The translations under genes were made by a program, and so were the position numbers. From Nocardia cyriacigeorgica NBRC 100375 (GTDB lineage Bacteria > Actinomycetota > Actinomycetes > Mycobacteriales > Mycobacteriaceae), in assembly GCF_000308555.1 (NCBI RefSeq), contig NZ_BAFY01000077.1:1-48168 (forward strand): a stretch of DNA of 48,168 bases, read 5' to 3'. Of the stretch, positions 34,266-43,206 are shown one piece after another; position 1 is the stretch's first letter; every line of letters begins with the position of its first letter. The notes under the pieces were generated by a model. The model was not told where the DNA came from, ran no database searches, and saw only the letters and a program-made list of their open reading frames with translations.

Positions 34266-34286
34266 CATTAGTCGGGTTCACTCAAC
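34266..34286 (-). promoter_or_regulatory. HAIR-like inverted repeat (possible HspR site) before dnaJ
   Basis: CATTAGT-N7-ACTCAAC matches the HspR consensus CTTGAGT-N7-ACTCAAG at 11 of 14 positions with exactly the right spacing. It is about 100 bases upstream of the dnaJ start. Confidence 0.4.
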
Positions 34287-34341
34287 TTTATCCGGCCGGA
34301 GATTCGAGCGTATCAGCGGAGGCGAGGACCGGGCTCGGTCG

Positions 34342-35373
34342 TCAGCGTTCGGCCAGGACCTCGCCGATGTACTTGGCCACCGCGGCCACCGAAGCGATCG
34401 TGCCCGGATAGTCCATCCGGGTCGGACCGAGCACACCCATACCGCCGAGGACCGCGCCGGAGGCGCCGTAACCGGTGGATACCACCGACGTTCCGCGCAT
34501 CTGCTCGACCTGGGTCTCCTCGCCGATGCGGACGGTCACCGTGCCGGGCTGCTGCGCCGCCGCGAGCAGTTTGAGCACCACCACCTGCTCCTCGAGCGCC
34601 TCCAGCACCGCGCGCAGCGAACCGGGGAAACCGAAGTCGGCGGCATTGCGGGTGAGGTTGGCGGTACCGCCGAGCACCAGCCGCTCCTCGGGATGTTCGA
34701 CCAAGGTCTCGACCAGCACCGTAGCCACCCGCACCAGCACGTCACGCAACCGCGGCGGCGCCTGCTCGGGCAGCTGCGCGACCGCGGCGGAGGCATTGGC
34801 GAGCCGCTTGCCGTCCATCGCGCCGCCGAGCATTCCGCGTAACGCGGCCAGGTCTTCGTCGTCGACGAGTGCGCCGAGCTCCACGATGCGCTGATCGACG
34901 CGGCCGGTATCGGTGATCACCACCAGCAGCAGCCGAGCCGGGTTGAGCGCGACGACCTCGATATGGCGCACCGTCGACGCCGACACCGTCGGATACTGCA
35001 CGACGGCGACCTGACGGGTCAGCTGGGCCAGCAGGCGCACCCCGCGGCGCAGCACATCGTCGAGGTCGACGCCGGACTCCAGGAATTCCAGGATGGCGCG
35101 GCGTTCGGCGGCCGAGAGCGGTTTCACATCGGCGATCCGGTCGACGAACTGCCGGTAGCCCTTGTCCGTCGGTACCCGCCCGGAGCTGGTGTGCGGCTGG
35201 GTGATGTAGCCTTCGGCCTCCAGGACAGCCATATCGTTGCGCACCGTGGCGCTGGATACGCCCAGATTGTGCCGCTCGACAAGGGTTTTCGAGCCGATCG
35301 GCTCCTTGGTCGAGACGTAGTCGGCAACAATCGCCCGCAGGACCTCGAACCGTCTGTCCTCGGTGCTCGACAT
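34342..35373 (-). CDS. hrcA: Heat-inducible transcription repressor HrcA
   Basis: A 343-residue repressor. The N-terminal winged helix ([55 protein letters not shown]) is diagnostic; the GAF-like middle and C-terminal [23 protein letters not shown] complete the family length. It binds CIRCE elements to repress groESL-type genes at normal temperature. ATG 35373 follows AGGAGG, which rules out the longer frame. I found no CIRCE element upstream, so its targets are probably elsewhere in the genome. Confidence 0.95.
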   Translation of the reverse strand: MSSTEDRRFEVLRAIVADYVSTKEPIGSKTLVERHNLGVSSATVRNDMAVLEAEGYITQPHTSSGRVPTDKGYRQFVDRIADVKPLSAAERRAILEFLESGVDLDDVLRRGVRLLAQLTRQVAVVQYPTVSASTVRHIEVVALNPARLLLVVITDTGRVDQRIVELGALVDDEDLAALRGMLGGAMDGKRLANASAAVAQLPEQAPPRLRDVLVRVATVLVETLVEHPEERLVLGGTANLTRNAADFGFPGSLRAVLEALEEQVVVLKLLAAAQQPGTVTVRIGEETQVEQMRGTSVVSTGYGASGAVLGGMGVLGPTRMDYPGTIASVAAVAKYIGEVLAER

Positions 35374-35595
35374 CGGCCCCACCTCCTCGCTCGCGTGGGC
35401 ACGCAGTCGCGGCCGTTCAGCGCGCCACCATACTGGGCCCGGCCGACTTTCACCGGACCTCACCCATCCATTTTAGTGGGCCGCGCGCGATCGGCAGCCG
35501 GTCCCGCACCGGCGCGGCGACCGAGTGCCCGCGCGCGAGCCGGGCAGCGACGGTATCGACTGGTCGTCGAACACCCGTGGCGAGATGACCGGGAT

Positions 35596-36804
35596 TCAGC
35601 TCACCAGGTCGCGCACCACGCCGTCGGCCAGCAGCCGTCCCTGTTCGGTGAGTACCAGGTGATCATCGCGCAGCGCGGCACGGCCGTCCGCGATGATCTG
35701 CAGAGCCTTCGCCTGTCCGGCGGGGTCCAGATCACTCATCGGCAACCCCGTGCGCAACCGGACGGTGAGCATGATCCGTTCGAGATAGCGCTCGTCGTCG
35801 GTGAGCGATTCCCAACCGGCCGCGGGCAACCCGCCTTCGGCCACGCAGTCTGCATACCGGGCCGGATGCTTGACGTTCCACCAGCGCACTCCGCCGAGAT
35901 GGCTGTGCGCACCGGGGCCCGCGCCGAGCCAGTCGCCGCCGTCCCAGTAACCGAGATTGTGGCGGCAGCGGGCGGCGTCGGAGGCGGCCCAGTTCGAGAC
36001 CTCGTACCACGTCAGGCCTGCGGCACCGAGCCGCGCGTCGAGGCGTTCGTAGCGGGCGGCGAGGACGTCGTCGTCGGGGGCGGGTAGTTCACCGCGGCGG
36101 ACGCGCCGGGCCAGGGCGGTGCCGTCCTCGACGATGAGCGAATAGGCGGACACGTGGTCGACGCCCGCCTCGAGCACAGCATCGATGCTCGCGTCCAGAT
36201 CGCTGTCGCGCTCGCCGGGGGTGCCGTAGATCAGGTCGAGGTTGACGTGCTCGAAGCCGGCCGCGCGAGCCTCCTTGGCGGCGGCGACCGCACGACCCGG
36301 GGTGTGGGTGCGGTCGAGGACTGCCAGCACATGCTGAGCGGCGGACTGCATGCCGAGGGACACGCGGGTGTACCCCGCGGAGCGAATGCGCTCGAAGAAC
36401 GCGGGCGAGGTCGACTCGGGATTGGATTCGGTAGTGATCTCCGCGTCGGCGGCCAGGGTGAATTCGGCACGCACGGCGTCGAGCACCTCGGCCAGGCCGT
36501 CGCCGCCGAGCAGCGAGGGCGTTCCACCGCCGACGAAGATGGTGGCCACCTCGGGCGTGGCGCTCGGCAGTGCCGCGAACTGCCGCGCCGCTGTCGCCAG
36601 TTCGCCGCGTAGCGCCGTCATCCAGGATTGCGGCGACGAGGAACTACCCAGCTCACCGGCGGTGTAGGTGTTGAAGTCGCAATACCCGCAGCGGGTCGCG
36701 CAGAACGGCACGTGTACGTAGATGCCGAAGGGCCCGCCACCGAAATCGCGCAGCACCGGGACGGAGGCGTCGGTGTGCGATGCGGTGGAAGCGGGGGAAC
36801 TCAC
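35596..36804 (-). CDS. hemW: Radical SAM heme chaperone HemW
   Basis: A 402-residue HemN-like radical SAM protein. The cluster motif is CATRCGYC (Cys35, Cys39, Cys42), preceded by FGIYVHVPF; FVGGGTPSLL and TTESNPEST follow, and GMQSAAQHVLAVLDRTH matches HemW rather than true coproporphyrinogen dehydrogenase. HemW hands heme to respiratory enzymes. Start GTG 36804 is chosen because the conserved part begins soon after; GGAG is very close (two bases), so the mRNA might be leaderless. The equivalent in M. tuberculosis is Rv2388c. Confidence 0.92.
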   Translation of the reverse strand: MSSPASTASHTDASVPVLRDFGGGPFGIYVHVPFCATRCGYCDFNTYTAGELGSSSSPQSWMTALRGELATAARQFAALPSATPEVATIFVGGGTPSLLGGDGLAEVLDAVRAEFTLAADAEITTESNPESTSPAFFERIRSAGYTRVSLGMQSAAQHVLAVLDRTHTPGRAVAAAKEARAAGFEHVNLDLIYGTPGERDSDLDASIDAVLEAGVDHVSAYSLIVEDGTALARRVRRGELPAPDDDVLAARYERLDARLGAAGLTWYEVSNWAASDAARCRHNLGYWDGGDWLGAGPGAHSHLGGVRWWNVKHPARYADCVAEGGLPAAGWESLTDDERYLERIMLTVRLRTGLPMSDLDPAGQAKALQIIADGRAALRDDHLVLTEQGRLLADGVVRDLVS

Positions 36805-36869
36805 TGCTCCAGTGTGCCCGTTCCGGTCCGGCCCGACGCACCCGACCTGGGTGTTTGCCGCCACGTCTG

Positions 36870-36910
36870 CCACCTGCCGGATCCTGGCGAGCACCGGAGC
36901 GGGCAGGTGG
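36870..36910. promoter_or_regulatory. Inverted repeat upstream of hemW
   Basis: CCACCTGCC (36870-36878) and GGCAGGTGG (36902-36910) form a perfect 9-bp stem around 23 bases. It lies about 66 bases before the hemW start. Its role is unknown. Confidence 0.4.
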
Positions 36911-37031
36911 GACGAGTCGCTGATCCTGCGACGCGCCACGTGTCCCGCAACGCGAGCCGCCGCTCCCGGACGGTGCGACGGTGACCGCTACCCAATCGCG
37001 GGGAGCTTCACCATAGTTGCTGGTAGGACGC

Positions 37032-37090
37032 CCGACAGTAGCCCGCGCCCGCATAATCGGTGGGCGGCTGTCGGTGCCGCGCGTTAAACT
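37032..37090 (+). promoter_or_regulatory. Hairpin and -10 box upstream of phoH
   Basis: CCGACAG (37032-37038) pairs with CTGTCGG (37068-37074). Just after it is TAAACT (37085-37090), a good -10 box; no clear -35 is seen. The transcript would have an untranslated leader of about 125 bases before phoH. Nothing else is recognised between 36805 and 37221. Confidence 0.4.
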
Positions 37091-37221
37091 CGGAGCATCC
37101 ACAGCGCATCATCTCCACCGCGCCGGAGCAGGGTCGATGCCGCCGAATGGGCGGCGGTCAGCACGGTGCGGGACAGGTGATGCGACGGCTCCGAGACCGG
37201 AAAGCAGGCTAAGGCCACTAC

Positions 37222-38328
37222 GTGAGAACCCAAGGTGAGATCGGTGACCCGGCGACCCCAGCGGCCGGCAACGGTGCGGACGTCAGCAGCACGGGTCCCG
37301 CGGCGCGCACCGTACGTTCCAGTATCGAACTCGCACCGGAGTCCGTTTTCCCGTTCCTCGGCTCGGCCGACCAGAACCTGCGTGAACTCGAGGAGCTGCT
37401 CGACGCCGACATCCATGTGCGCGGCAATTCCGTCACGCTCACCGGTAAGGCCGCCGATGTGGCGCTGGCCGAGCGCGTCGTCGAACAGCTCGTCGCGCTG
37501 ACCGGCCGCAACCGGGTGATCACCCCGGAAGCCGTTCGCCACACCGTGTCCATGCTCACCGAGGGCACCGCCGAATCGCCCGCCGAGGTGCTCAGCCTCG
37601 ACATCCTGTCCCGACGCGGTAAGACCATTCGCCCCAAGACGCTCAACCAGAAGCGCTACGTCGACGCCATCGACGCCAACACCATCGTGTTCGGCATCGG
37701 TCCGGCGGGCACCGGCAAGACCTATCTGGCCATGGCCAAGGCCGTGCAGGCATTGCAGTCCAAGCAGGTCAACCGGATCATCCTCACCCGCCCGGCCGTC
37801 GAAGCGGGCGAGCGGCTCGGCTTCCTGCCCGGCACCCTCAACGAGAAGATCGACCCGTACCTGCGGCCCCTCTACGACGCCCTGCACGACATGATGGACC
37901 CCGAAGCCATCCCGAAACTGATGGCGGCGGGCGTCATCGAGGTCGCGCCACTGGCATACATGCGCGGTCGCACGCTGAACGATTCGTTCATCATCCTGGA
38001 CGAGGCGCAGAACACCACGGCCGAGCAGATGAAGATGTTCCTGACCAGGCTCGGGTTCGGCTCGAAGATCGTCGTCACCGGTGACGTCACGCAGGTCGAC
38101 CTGCCCAACGGCTCGCGCTCCGGGCTGCGGGCAGCCAGCGAGATCCTCACCGAGATCGAAGACATCCATTTCGCCGAACTCACCAGCAGCGACGTCGTGC
38201 GCCACCGGCTGGTCTCCGACATCGTCGACGCCTATGACCGCTTCGAAGCCGAAACGCGCCCGGTCGGCCCGCACATGCCCGGCAACCGTGCCCAGCGCCG
38301 GGCCGCCAACCGCACCGGACGCCGCTGA
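37222..38328 (+). CDS. phoH: PhoH family P-loop ATPase
   Basis: A 368-residue PhoH1-type protein (Rv2368c in M. tuberculosis). A KH-like RNA-binding segment occupies about residues 55-105 (DADIHVRGNSVTLTGKAADV), then the helicase-like ATPase domain with Walker A GPAGTGKT (160-167), Walker B ILDEAQN (258-264) and the later GDVTQVDLP and SGL motifs. It is probably an RNA-directed ATPase working with YbeY, whose gene follows. GTG 37222 has AAGG upstream. It begins the conserved five-gene run phoH-ybeY-corC-CDA-like-era. Confidence 0.93.
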   Translation: MRTQGEIGDPATPAAGNGADVSSTGPAARTVRSSIELAPESVFPFLGSADQNLRELEELLDADIHVRGNSVTLTGKAADVALAERVVEQLVALTGRNRVITPEAVRHTVSMLTEGTAESPAEVLSLDILSRRGKTIRPKTLNQKRYVDAIDANTIVFGIGPAGTGKTYLAMAKAVQALQSKQVNRIILTRPAVEAGERLGFLPGTLNEKIDPYLRPLYDALHDMMDPEAIPKLMAAGVIEVAPLAYMRGRTLNDSFIILDEAQNTTAEQMKMFLTRLGFGSKIVVTGDVTQVDLPNGSRSGLRAASEILTEIEDIHFAELTSSDVVRHRLVSDIVDAYDRFEAETRPVGPHMPGNRAQRRAANRTGRR

Positions 38329-38391
38329 ACGCCGCACACATCGCGGGGTTGCGGTCGGACGGTGACCGGCCGCACCCATTAGGCTGACCTG

Positions 38392-38940
38392 GTGAGTATC
38401 GAGATCGCCAACGAGTCGGGCATGGACGTGCCCGAGGAAGATCTGGTCGGTGTCGCACGGTTCGTCATCGCGCGAATGGATGTGCACCCGGCCGCGGAGC
38501 TGTCCATGGTGCTGGTCGATCTCGACACCATGGCCGACCTGCACATGCGCTGGATGGACCTGCCGGGGCCGACCGACGTGATGTCGTTCCCGATGGATGA
38601 GCTCGAGCCGGGTGGGCGGCCCGACAGTCCCGAACCCGGCCCCTCCATGCTCGGCGATATCGTGCTGTGCCCCGAGTTCGCGCTCGGCCAGGCGCGCAAG
38701 GCCGGCCATTCCCTCGATCACGAACTCGCCCTGCTCACCGTGCACGGCGTGCTGCATCTGCTCGGCTACGACCACGCCGAGCCGGAGGAGGAGAAGGAGA
38801 TGTTCGCGCTGCAGGCCAGGCTGCTCGAGGAGTGGTACGAGAGCCTGCGTGAGGCCAGGCGCCGCGCCGAACTCGCCGAACGCGATGCCCGCCTGCTCGG
38901 AAAAGCGGGCTTCACGACGCCGGGTGATGCTCAGGCGTGA
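38392..38940 (+). CDS. ybeY: Endoribonuclease YbeY (rRNA maturation)
   Basis: A 182-residue YbeY. The zinc motif [11 protein letters not shown] places His118, His122 and His128 in the H3xH5xH pattern; [11 protein letters not shown] and [12 protein letters not shown] are the other family blocks. A charged helical C-terminal extension of about 40 residues is longer than in enterobacteria. It acts in 16S rRNA 3'-end processing and ribosome quality control. GTG 38392; its stop overlaps the start of the next gene (GTGA). Confidence 0.95.
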   Translation: MSIEIANESGMDVPEEDLVGVARFVIARMDVHPAAELSMVLVDLDTMADLHMRWMDLPGPTDVMSFPMDELEPGGRPDSPEPGPSMLGDIVLCPEFALGQARKAGHSLDHELALLTVHGVLHLLGYDHAEPEEEKEMFALQARLLEEWYESLREARRRAELAERDARLLGKAGFTTPGDAQA

Positions 38941-40271
38941 ACGCGCTGACTCTGATCGTCCTGGCGGTCCTGCTGGTTCCCGTCGGTGGTGTGTTCGCTG
39001 CCGTCGACTCCGCGCTCAATACGATTTCCCCTGCCCGCCTCGACGACATGGTGCGCGCCGAACGGGCCGGCGCCGCGCGGTTGAGTCGCATCGTCGACGA
39101 CCGGCCGCGCTATGTGAATCTCATGGTGCTGCTGCGCATCCTGTGCGAGATCACCGCGACGGTGCTGCTCGCGGCCGCACTGGCCACCATGCTGTCCGAC
39201 GGGCTCGCGCTGCTGCTCACCGCGGTCATCATGGTGCTGGTCGATTACGTGGTGATCGGGGTCGGGCCGCGCACCCTCGGCCGCCAGCACGCCTATTCGA
39301 TTGCGCTGGCCGCCGCCTTGCCGTTGCAGTTCATCGGCGCGCTGCTCGGGCCGGTCAGCAGGCTGCTGATCCTCATCGGTAACGCGATCACCCCGGGTAA
39401 GGGGTTCCGCAACGGACCGTTCGCCTCGGAAATCGAACTGCGCGAGGTCGTCGATATGGCCCGTGAACGCGGCGTCGTCGCCGATGACGAGCGGCGGATG
39501 ATCCAGTCGGTGTTCGAGCTCGGCGACACCGCGGCCAGGGCGGTGATGGTGCCGCGCACCGAGATGGTGTGGATCGAGCAGGACAAGACGGCCGCGCAGG
39601 CCACCTCACTCGCGGTGCGCAGCGGGCACTCGCGGATCCCGGTGATCGGCGCCAACGTCGACGACATTCTCGGCGTCGTCTACCTGAAAGATCTTGTGCA
39701 GTACGGCGATCGCGGCCGAAGCGTGCTGGTGCGCGAGGTGATGCGGTCCGCGGTGTTCATGCCCGATTCCAAACCACTGGACGCTCTGCTGGACGAGATG
39801 CAGCGCCGTCGCAACCATATGGCGTTGCTGGTCGACGAATACGGCGGTATCGCCGGCCTGGTCACCATCGAGGACGTGCTGGAAGAGATCGTCGGCGAGA
39901 TCGCCGACGAATACGACACCGACGAGATCCCGCCCATCGAGAAGCTCGACGACGACCACTTCCGGGTCTCGGCACGGCTGTCGATCGAGGATCTCGGCGA
40001 ACTGTACGGCCTCGAGATCGACGAAGAGGATGTCGACACCGTCGGCGGGCTGCTCGCCCATGAGCTCGGCCGGGTCCCGCTGCCCGGCTCGGAGATCACC
40101 GCCCACGGATTGCGATTGCGTGGCGAAGGCGGACCCGATACCCGTGGCCGGGTGCGCGTGCACACGGTGGTGGTGAGCCGGGCGGTCGACGGCGAGACGG
40201 CATCGAACGGCAACGGCGTGGCCGGGGCGATCCCGGCCGGCCGAGACGAACAGGAGACACCGAATGACTGA
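38937..40271 (+). CDS. CNNM/CorC family membrane protein with CBS pair
   Basis: A 444-residue protein. The N-terminal DUF21/CNNM domain has about four hydrophobic segments (starting [20 protein letters not shown], with [14 protein letters not shown] the typical motif). The CBS pair follows (residues about 190-325; [41 protein letters not shown]), then a CorC_HlyC domain. Relatives handle magnesium or cobalt transport or homeostasis. GTG 38937 overlaps the ybeY stop and its own stop overlaps the following ATG. It matches Rv2366c in the same gene order. Confidence 0.92.
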   Translation: MNALTLIVLAVLLVPVGGVFAAVDSALNTISPARLDDMVRAERAGAARLSRIVDDRPRYVNLMVLLRILCEITATVLLAAALATMLSDGLALLLTAVIMVLVDYVVIGVGPRTLGRQHAYSIALAAALPLQFIGALLGPVSRLLILIGNAITPGKGFRNGPFASEIELREVVDMARERGVVADDERRMIQSVFELGDTAARAVMVPRTEMVWIEQDKTAAQATSLAVRSGHSRIPVIGANVDDILGVVYLKDLVQYGDRGRSVLVREVMRSAVFMPDSKPLDALLDEMQRRRNHMALLVDEYGGIAGLVTIEDVLEEIVGEIADEYDTDEIPPIEKLDDDHFRVSARLSIEDLGELYGLEIDEEDVDTVGGLLAHELGRVPLPGSEITAHGLRLRGEGGPDTRGRVRVHTVVVSRAVDGETASNGNGVAGAIPAGRDEQETPND

Positions 40272-40614
40272 ACTGGATGCCGAGGACAACAAGCTGCTGG
40301 TGCTGGCGCGTGGCGCCATGGCGCGCACCGAGGGCTCCAGCGGCGCCGCCGTCCGCGACAGCGAGGGCCGCACCTACGCCGCGGGCGAGGTGAGCCTGGA
40401 CGCGTTGCGGCTCACCGCATTGCAGGCCGCCGTCGCGGCCGCGCTCTCCAGCGGCGCGGAGGGTTTCGAAGCGGCCGTGGTGGTCGGCGGCAAGTTCTCC
40501 GATCCGGGCGTGACCGCGGTGCGCGAGGTGTCGGCGCAGGCGCGGATCGTGTTCACCGACCGCGCGGGCGCGGTGTTCGACATCGCCGAGGGTTTCGAGG
40601 TGCAGGGTGGCTGA
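40264..40614 (+). CDS. Cytidine deaminase-like protein lacking zinc ligands
   Basis: A 116-residue protein in the place of Rv2365c between corC and era. The outline is that of a short cytidine deaminase ([18 protein letters not shown], then a helix [17 protein letters not shown]), but the catalytic C/HAE is replaced at residues 51-53 (TAL) and the PCxxC zinc loop by DPGVTAVRE (80-88). No other Cys or His is available, so a deaminase reaction is not possible. Overlaps with both neighbours (8 bases each) show it is tightly coupled to corC and era. Its role may be structural or regulatory; unknown. Confidence 0.82.
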   Translation: MTELDAEDNKLLVLARGAMARTEGSSGAAVRDSEGRTYAAGEVSLDALRLTALQAAVAAALSSGAEGFEAAVVVGGKFSDPGVTAVREVSAQARIVFTDRAGAVFDIAEGFEVQGG

Positions 40615-41530
40615 CGGATCCGGTTCCGGTAAGGACGAATTCCGTTCCGGGTTCGTCTGTTTCGTCGGCAGGCCGAACACCGGCAAGTCGACGCTGACCA
40701 ATGCGCTGGTCGGCGCGAAGATCGCGATCACTTCCTCGCGGCCGCAGACCACCCGCCACACCATCCGCGGCATCGTGCATCGCGAGCACACCCAGCTCAT
40801 CCTGGTCGACACACCGGGGCTGCATCGTCCGCGTACCCTGCTCGGCCAGCGGCTCAACGATCTGGTGCGCGACACCTACTCCGAGGTCGACGTGATCGCG
40901 CTGTGCATACCGGCCGACGAGAAGATCGGTCCCGGTGACCGCTGGATCGTGCAGCAGGTCAAGCAGATGGCGCCGAAGACGACCGTGCTCGGTGTGGTCA
41001 CCAAGATCGACAAGGTGAGCCGCGATCAGGTCGCCGCGCAGCTGCTCGCGGTGTCGCAGCTGCTGGGACCCGACGCCGATGTGGTGCCGGTGTCGGCGGT
41101 CAAGGGCGAGCAGGTCGAGGTCCTGGTGGACGTCATCGCGTCGAAGATGCCGGAGGGTCCGGCGTTCTATCCCGACGGTGAGCTGACCGATGAGCCGGAG
41201 GAAACCCTGATGGCCGAACTCATTCGTGAGGCGGCTCTCGAAGGGGTGCGCGATGAGCTGCCGCATTCGCTGGCCGTCGTGATCGAGGAGGTCCTGCCGT
41301 ACGAGGGCCGCGAGGACATGCTGGAATTGCACGCGCTGCTGTATGTGGAGCGGCCAAGCCAGAAGGCGATCGTCATCGGTAAGGGTGGTGCCCGGCTCAA
41401 GGAGGTCGGCACCAACGCCCGCAAGCAGATCGAGCACATTCTCGGCACCCGCATCTACCTGAACCTGCACGTGAAGGTGGCCAAGGACTGGCAGCGCGAC
41501 CCGAAACAGCTGGGCAAGCTCGGTTTCTGA
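40607..41530 (+). CDS. era: GTPase Era
   Basis: A 307-residue Era. G1 is GRPNTGKST (21-29), with DTPG for G3 and a TKID-type G4 (VVTKIDKV). The C-terminal KH domain is present (KAIVIGKGGARLKEVGTNAR), followed by LHVKVAKDWQRDPKQLGKLGF, the family end. It assists 30S assembly by binding the 3' end of 16S rRNA. GTG 40607 overlaps the preceding gene by eight bases. It ends the phoH-era run; in mycobacteria era is followed by amiA2/recO, but here a kinase cassette comes next. Confidence 0.95.
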   Translation: MADGSGSGKDEFRSGFVCFVGRPNTGKSTLTNALVGAKIAITSSRPQTTRHTIRGIVHREHTQLILVDTPGLHRPRTLLGQRLNDLVRDTYSEVDVIALCIPADEKIGPGDRWIVQQVKQMAPKTTVLGVVTKIDKVSRDQVAAQLLAVSQLLGPDADVVPVSAVKGEQVEVLVDVIASKMPEGPAFYPDGELTDEPEETLMAELIREAALEGVRDELPHSLAVVIEEVLPYEGREDMLELHALLYVERPSQKAIVIGKGGARLKEVGTNARKQIEHILGTRIYLNLHVKVAKDWQRDPKQLGKLGF

Positions 41531-41554
41531 GCCGTCGCCGTCGGTGCGGGCTGC

Positions 41555-41560
41555 TATATT
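41555..41560 (+). promoter_or_regulatory. -10 box of the kinase cassette
   Basis: TATATT is the best -10 box in the gap between era and the first kinase. It ends seven bases before GTG 41568, so it could start a leaderless mini-ORF transcript. No convincing -35 is visible. Confidence 0.45.
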
Positions 41561-41567
41561 CCCGGGC

Positions 41568-41615
41568 GTGTTCGTTGTCATCGACGGCGCTGCTCGCGGG
41601 CCTGTGCCGAGATGA
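41568..41615 (+). CDS. Possible leaderless 15-residue leader ORF before kinase A
   Basis: GTG 41568 begins exactly where a transcript from the TATATT box would start, and encodes MFVVIDGAARGPVPR before a TGA. It is short enough to be chance and has no codon pattern that suggests attenuation. Its position is the only support. Confidence 0.25.
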   Translation: MFVVIDGAARGPVPR

Positions 41616-41672
41616 CGCACTCGGCGCCGGAAGGGTCCCGGCGTCGACGCGGGTGTGGGAGGACGGTGCCGG

Positions 41673-43190
41673 GTGGAAATCGCCGAGGGCATGGATTTCG
41701 CCGGGTACCGGATCGAGCGCAGGCTCGGAGTAGGCGGCATGGGGGCCGTCTATCTCGTCCAGCATCCGAGGTTGCCGCGCAAGGACGCGCTGAAGGTACT
41801 CGCCGACAGCCACCACGACGACCCCGAGTTCCGCGCGCGTTTCCTGCGCGAAGCCGAGATCGCCGCCCGGCTGCAGCATCCCAATCTCGTCGCGGTCCGC
41901 GATCGCGGTGAGTTCGACGGCCGGTTGTGGCTGACGATGCAGTACGTCGACGGGGTCGACGGCGCGCAGTTGATCCGTCGTGGTCCGCAGGCATTGCCGC
42001 CGCAGCGGGCGGTGTACCTCATCGGGGAGGCCGCGCGCGGTCTCGACGAGATCCACCGTGCGGGACTGTTGCACCGGGACGTGAAGCCGGCCAACATTCT
42101 CATCGCCGAGCAGCCGGGCGAGCCCGATCGCGTGCTGGTCACCGATTTCGGCATCGCCCGCCCCGCCGACGATTCGACCACCCTCGGCGATCCGGGCGGG
42201 CTCACCGCGAGCCTGGCGTATGCGGCTCCCGAGCAGATTCGCGGCGAGGTGCTCGATCAGCGCGCCGACGTGTATGCGCTGGGCTGCACGCTCTTTCACC
42301 TGCTGACCGGCTCGGTGCCGTTCCAGCGCGACACCCCCGGCGCGGTCATGTTCGCCCATCTCAACGAACCACCGCCGCGGCCGGCACAGATCGATGCCCG
42401 CTTGCCCGCGGGATTCGACGAGGTGATCGCTACCGCGCTGGCCAAGGATCCGGCGCGGCGCTATCCCAGCTGCGGCGCCCTGGCCGAAGCGGCGCATCGC
42501 GCGTTGACCGACGCGGAGGCGGAAACCGTCCGGCTCACCGCGCCTACGGCAGCGGCGACCGTTCCTGGTGGGCCAGGACCGATTCGCGGGTCCGGCGGGC
42601 GGGCGTTGTTGTGGGCGGGGACAGCTGCGGCCGTTGTGCTCGCGGTGGTCCTCGCGGTCGTGGCCTGGCCCGATCGGGTGGAATCGGCTGCGGCCGTGCG
42701 GCTGCCGACACCATCGGGTCCGGCGCCGAACGTATCGCCGGACTGGGCGGCGTACTCGTTCATGGTCGAACCGTTCGCCGAGCTGCTGCCCTATTCGCCG
42801 GATGGCTACGGCTACCGCGAACTCTCGGTCTGCCAGGCCACCGACGAAAAACGCGAGCTGTTGCCGATGGATACCGTCTTGCCGCTGAGCGTGATTCGCT
42901 GCACCGGCGATCAGGACCCGGTCTCCATGATGTTCCTGCACTGCACCGCCGACCGGAGCCGGCTCGGGCCGCTGCCCTGGCCGGGGATGGAAGGCGACGA
43001 GCGCTGGGAAAGGGAATCAGGGTCGGGCTATCTGCGGTGGGGCAGCTACACCACGGTGCACAACGAGAAGTTCGGCAGACTCGAGGTGTTCTTCGACGCT
43101 CCGGAACGAAACTTCTGCGCCATCCAGGTCAATGGCGCCGTCGCGGCCGCCGAACTGCGCGCCCGCTGGTGGTTCGATGCTCCGCTGTGA
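41673..43190 (+). CDS. Receptor-type Ser/Thr protein kinase (kinase A of cassette)
   Basis: A 505-residue PknB-like transmembrane kinase. The kinase domain is complete: Gly loop GVGGMGAVY (19-27), Lys41 (ALKVL), catalytic HRDVKPAN (134-141), DFG (158-160), APE (185-187). A disordered linker leads to one membrane helix (311-331). The outside domain of about 165 residues holds Cys387, Cys410, Cys424 and Cys482 and ends in WW. There are no PASTA repeats. Start GTG 41673 is used with GGAGG at 41658-41662; ATG 41691 is an alternative. It begins an operon with a lipoprotein and a paralogous kinase. It probably senses an extracellular or envelope signal; the signal is unknown. Confidence 0.9.
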   Translation: MEIAEGMDFAGYRIERRLGVGGMGAVYLVQHPRLPRKDALKVLADSHHDDPEFRARFLREAEIAARLQHPNLVAVRDRGEFDGRLWLTMQYVDGVDGAQLIRRGPQALPPQRAVYLIGEAARGLDEIHRAGLLHRDVKPANILIAEQPGEPDRVLVTDFGIARPADDSTTLGDPGGLTASLAYAAPEQIRGEVLDQRADVYALGCTLFHLLTGSVPFQRDTPGAVMFAHLNEPPPRPAQIDARLPAGFDEVIATALAKDPARRYPSCGALAEAAHRALTDAEAETVRLTAPTAAATVPGGPGPIRGSGGRALLWAGTAAAVVLAVVLAVVAWPDRVESAAAVRLPTPSGPAPNVSPDWAAYSFMVEPFAELLPYSPDGYGYRELSVCQATDEKRELLPMDTVLPLSVIRCTGDQDPVSMMFLHCTADRSRLGPLPWPGMEGDERWERESGSGYLRWGSYTTVHNEKFGRLEVFFDAPERNFCAIQVNGAVAAAELRARWWFDAPL

Positions 43191-43206
43191 CAGGGGAATG
43201 CGAATA

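Noticed and set aside
35374..35595. CIRCE element upstream of hrcA
   Set aside because: No TTAGCACTC-N9-GAGTGCTAA-like repeat was found; only a lone GAGTGC half.
43132..43206. N-terminal extension of the lipoprotein
   Set aside because: It overlaps the end of kinase A and would hide the lipoprotein signal sequence; ATG 43207 with AGGGGA upstream gives a proper signal peptide.
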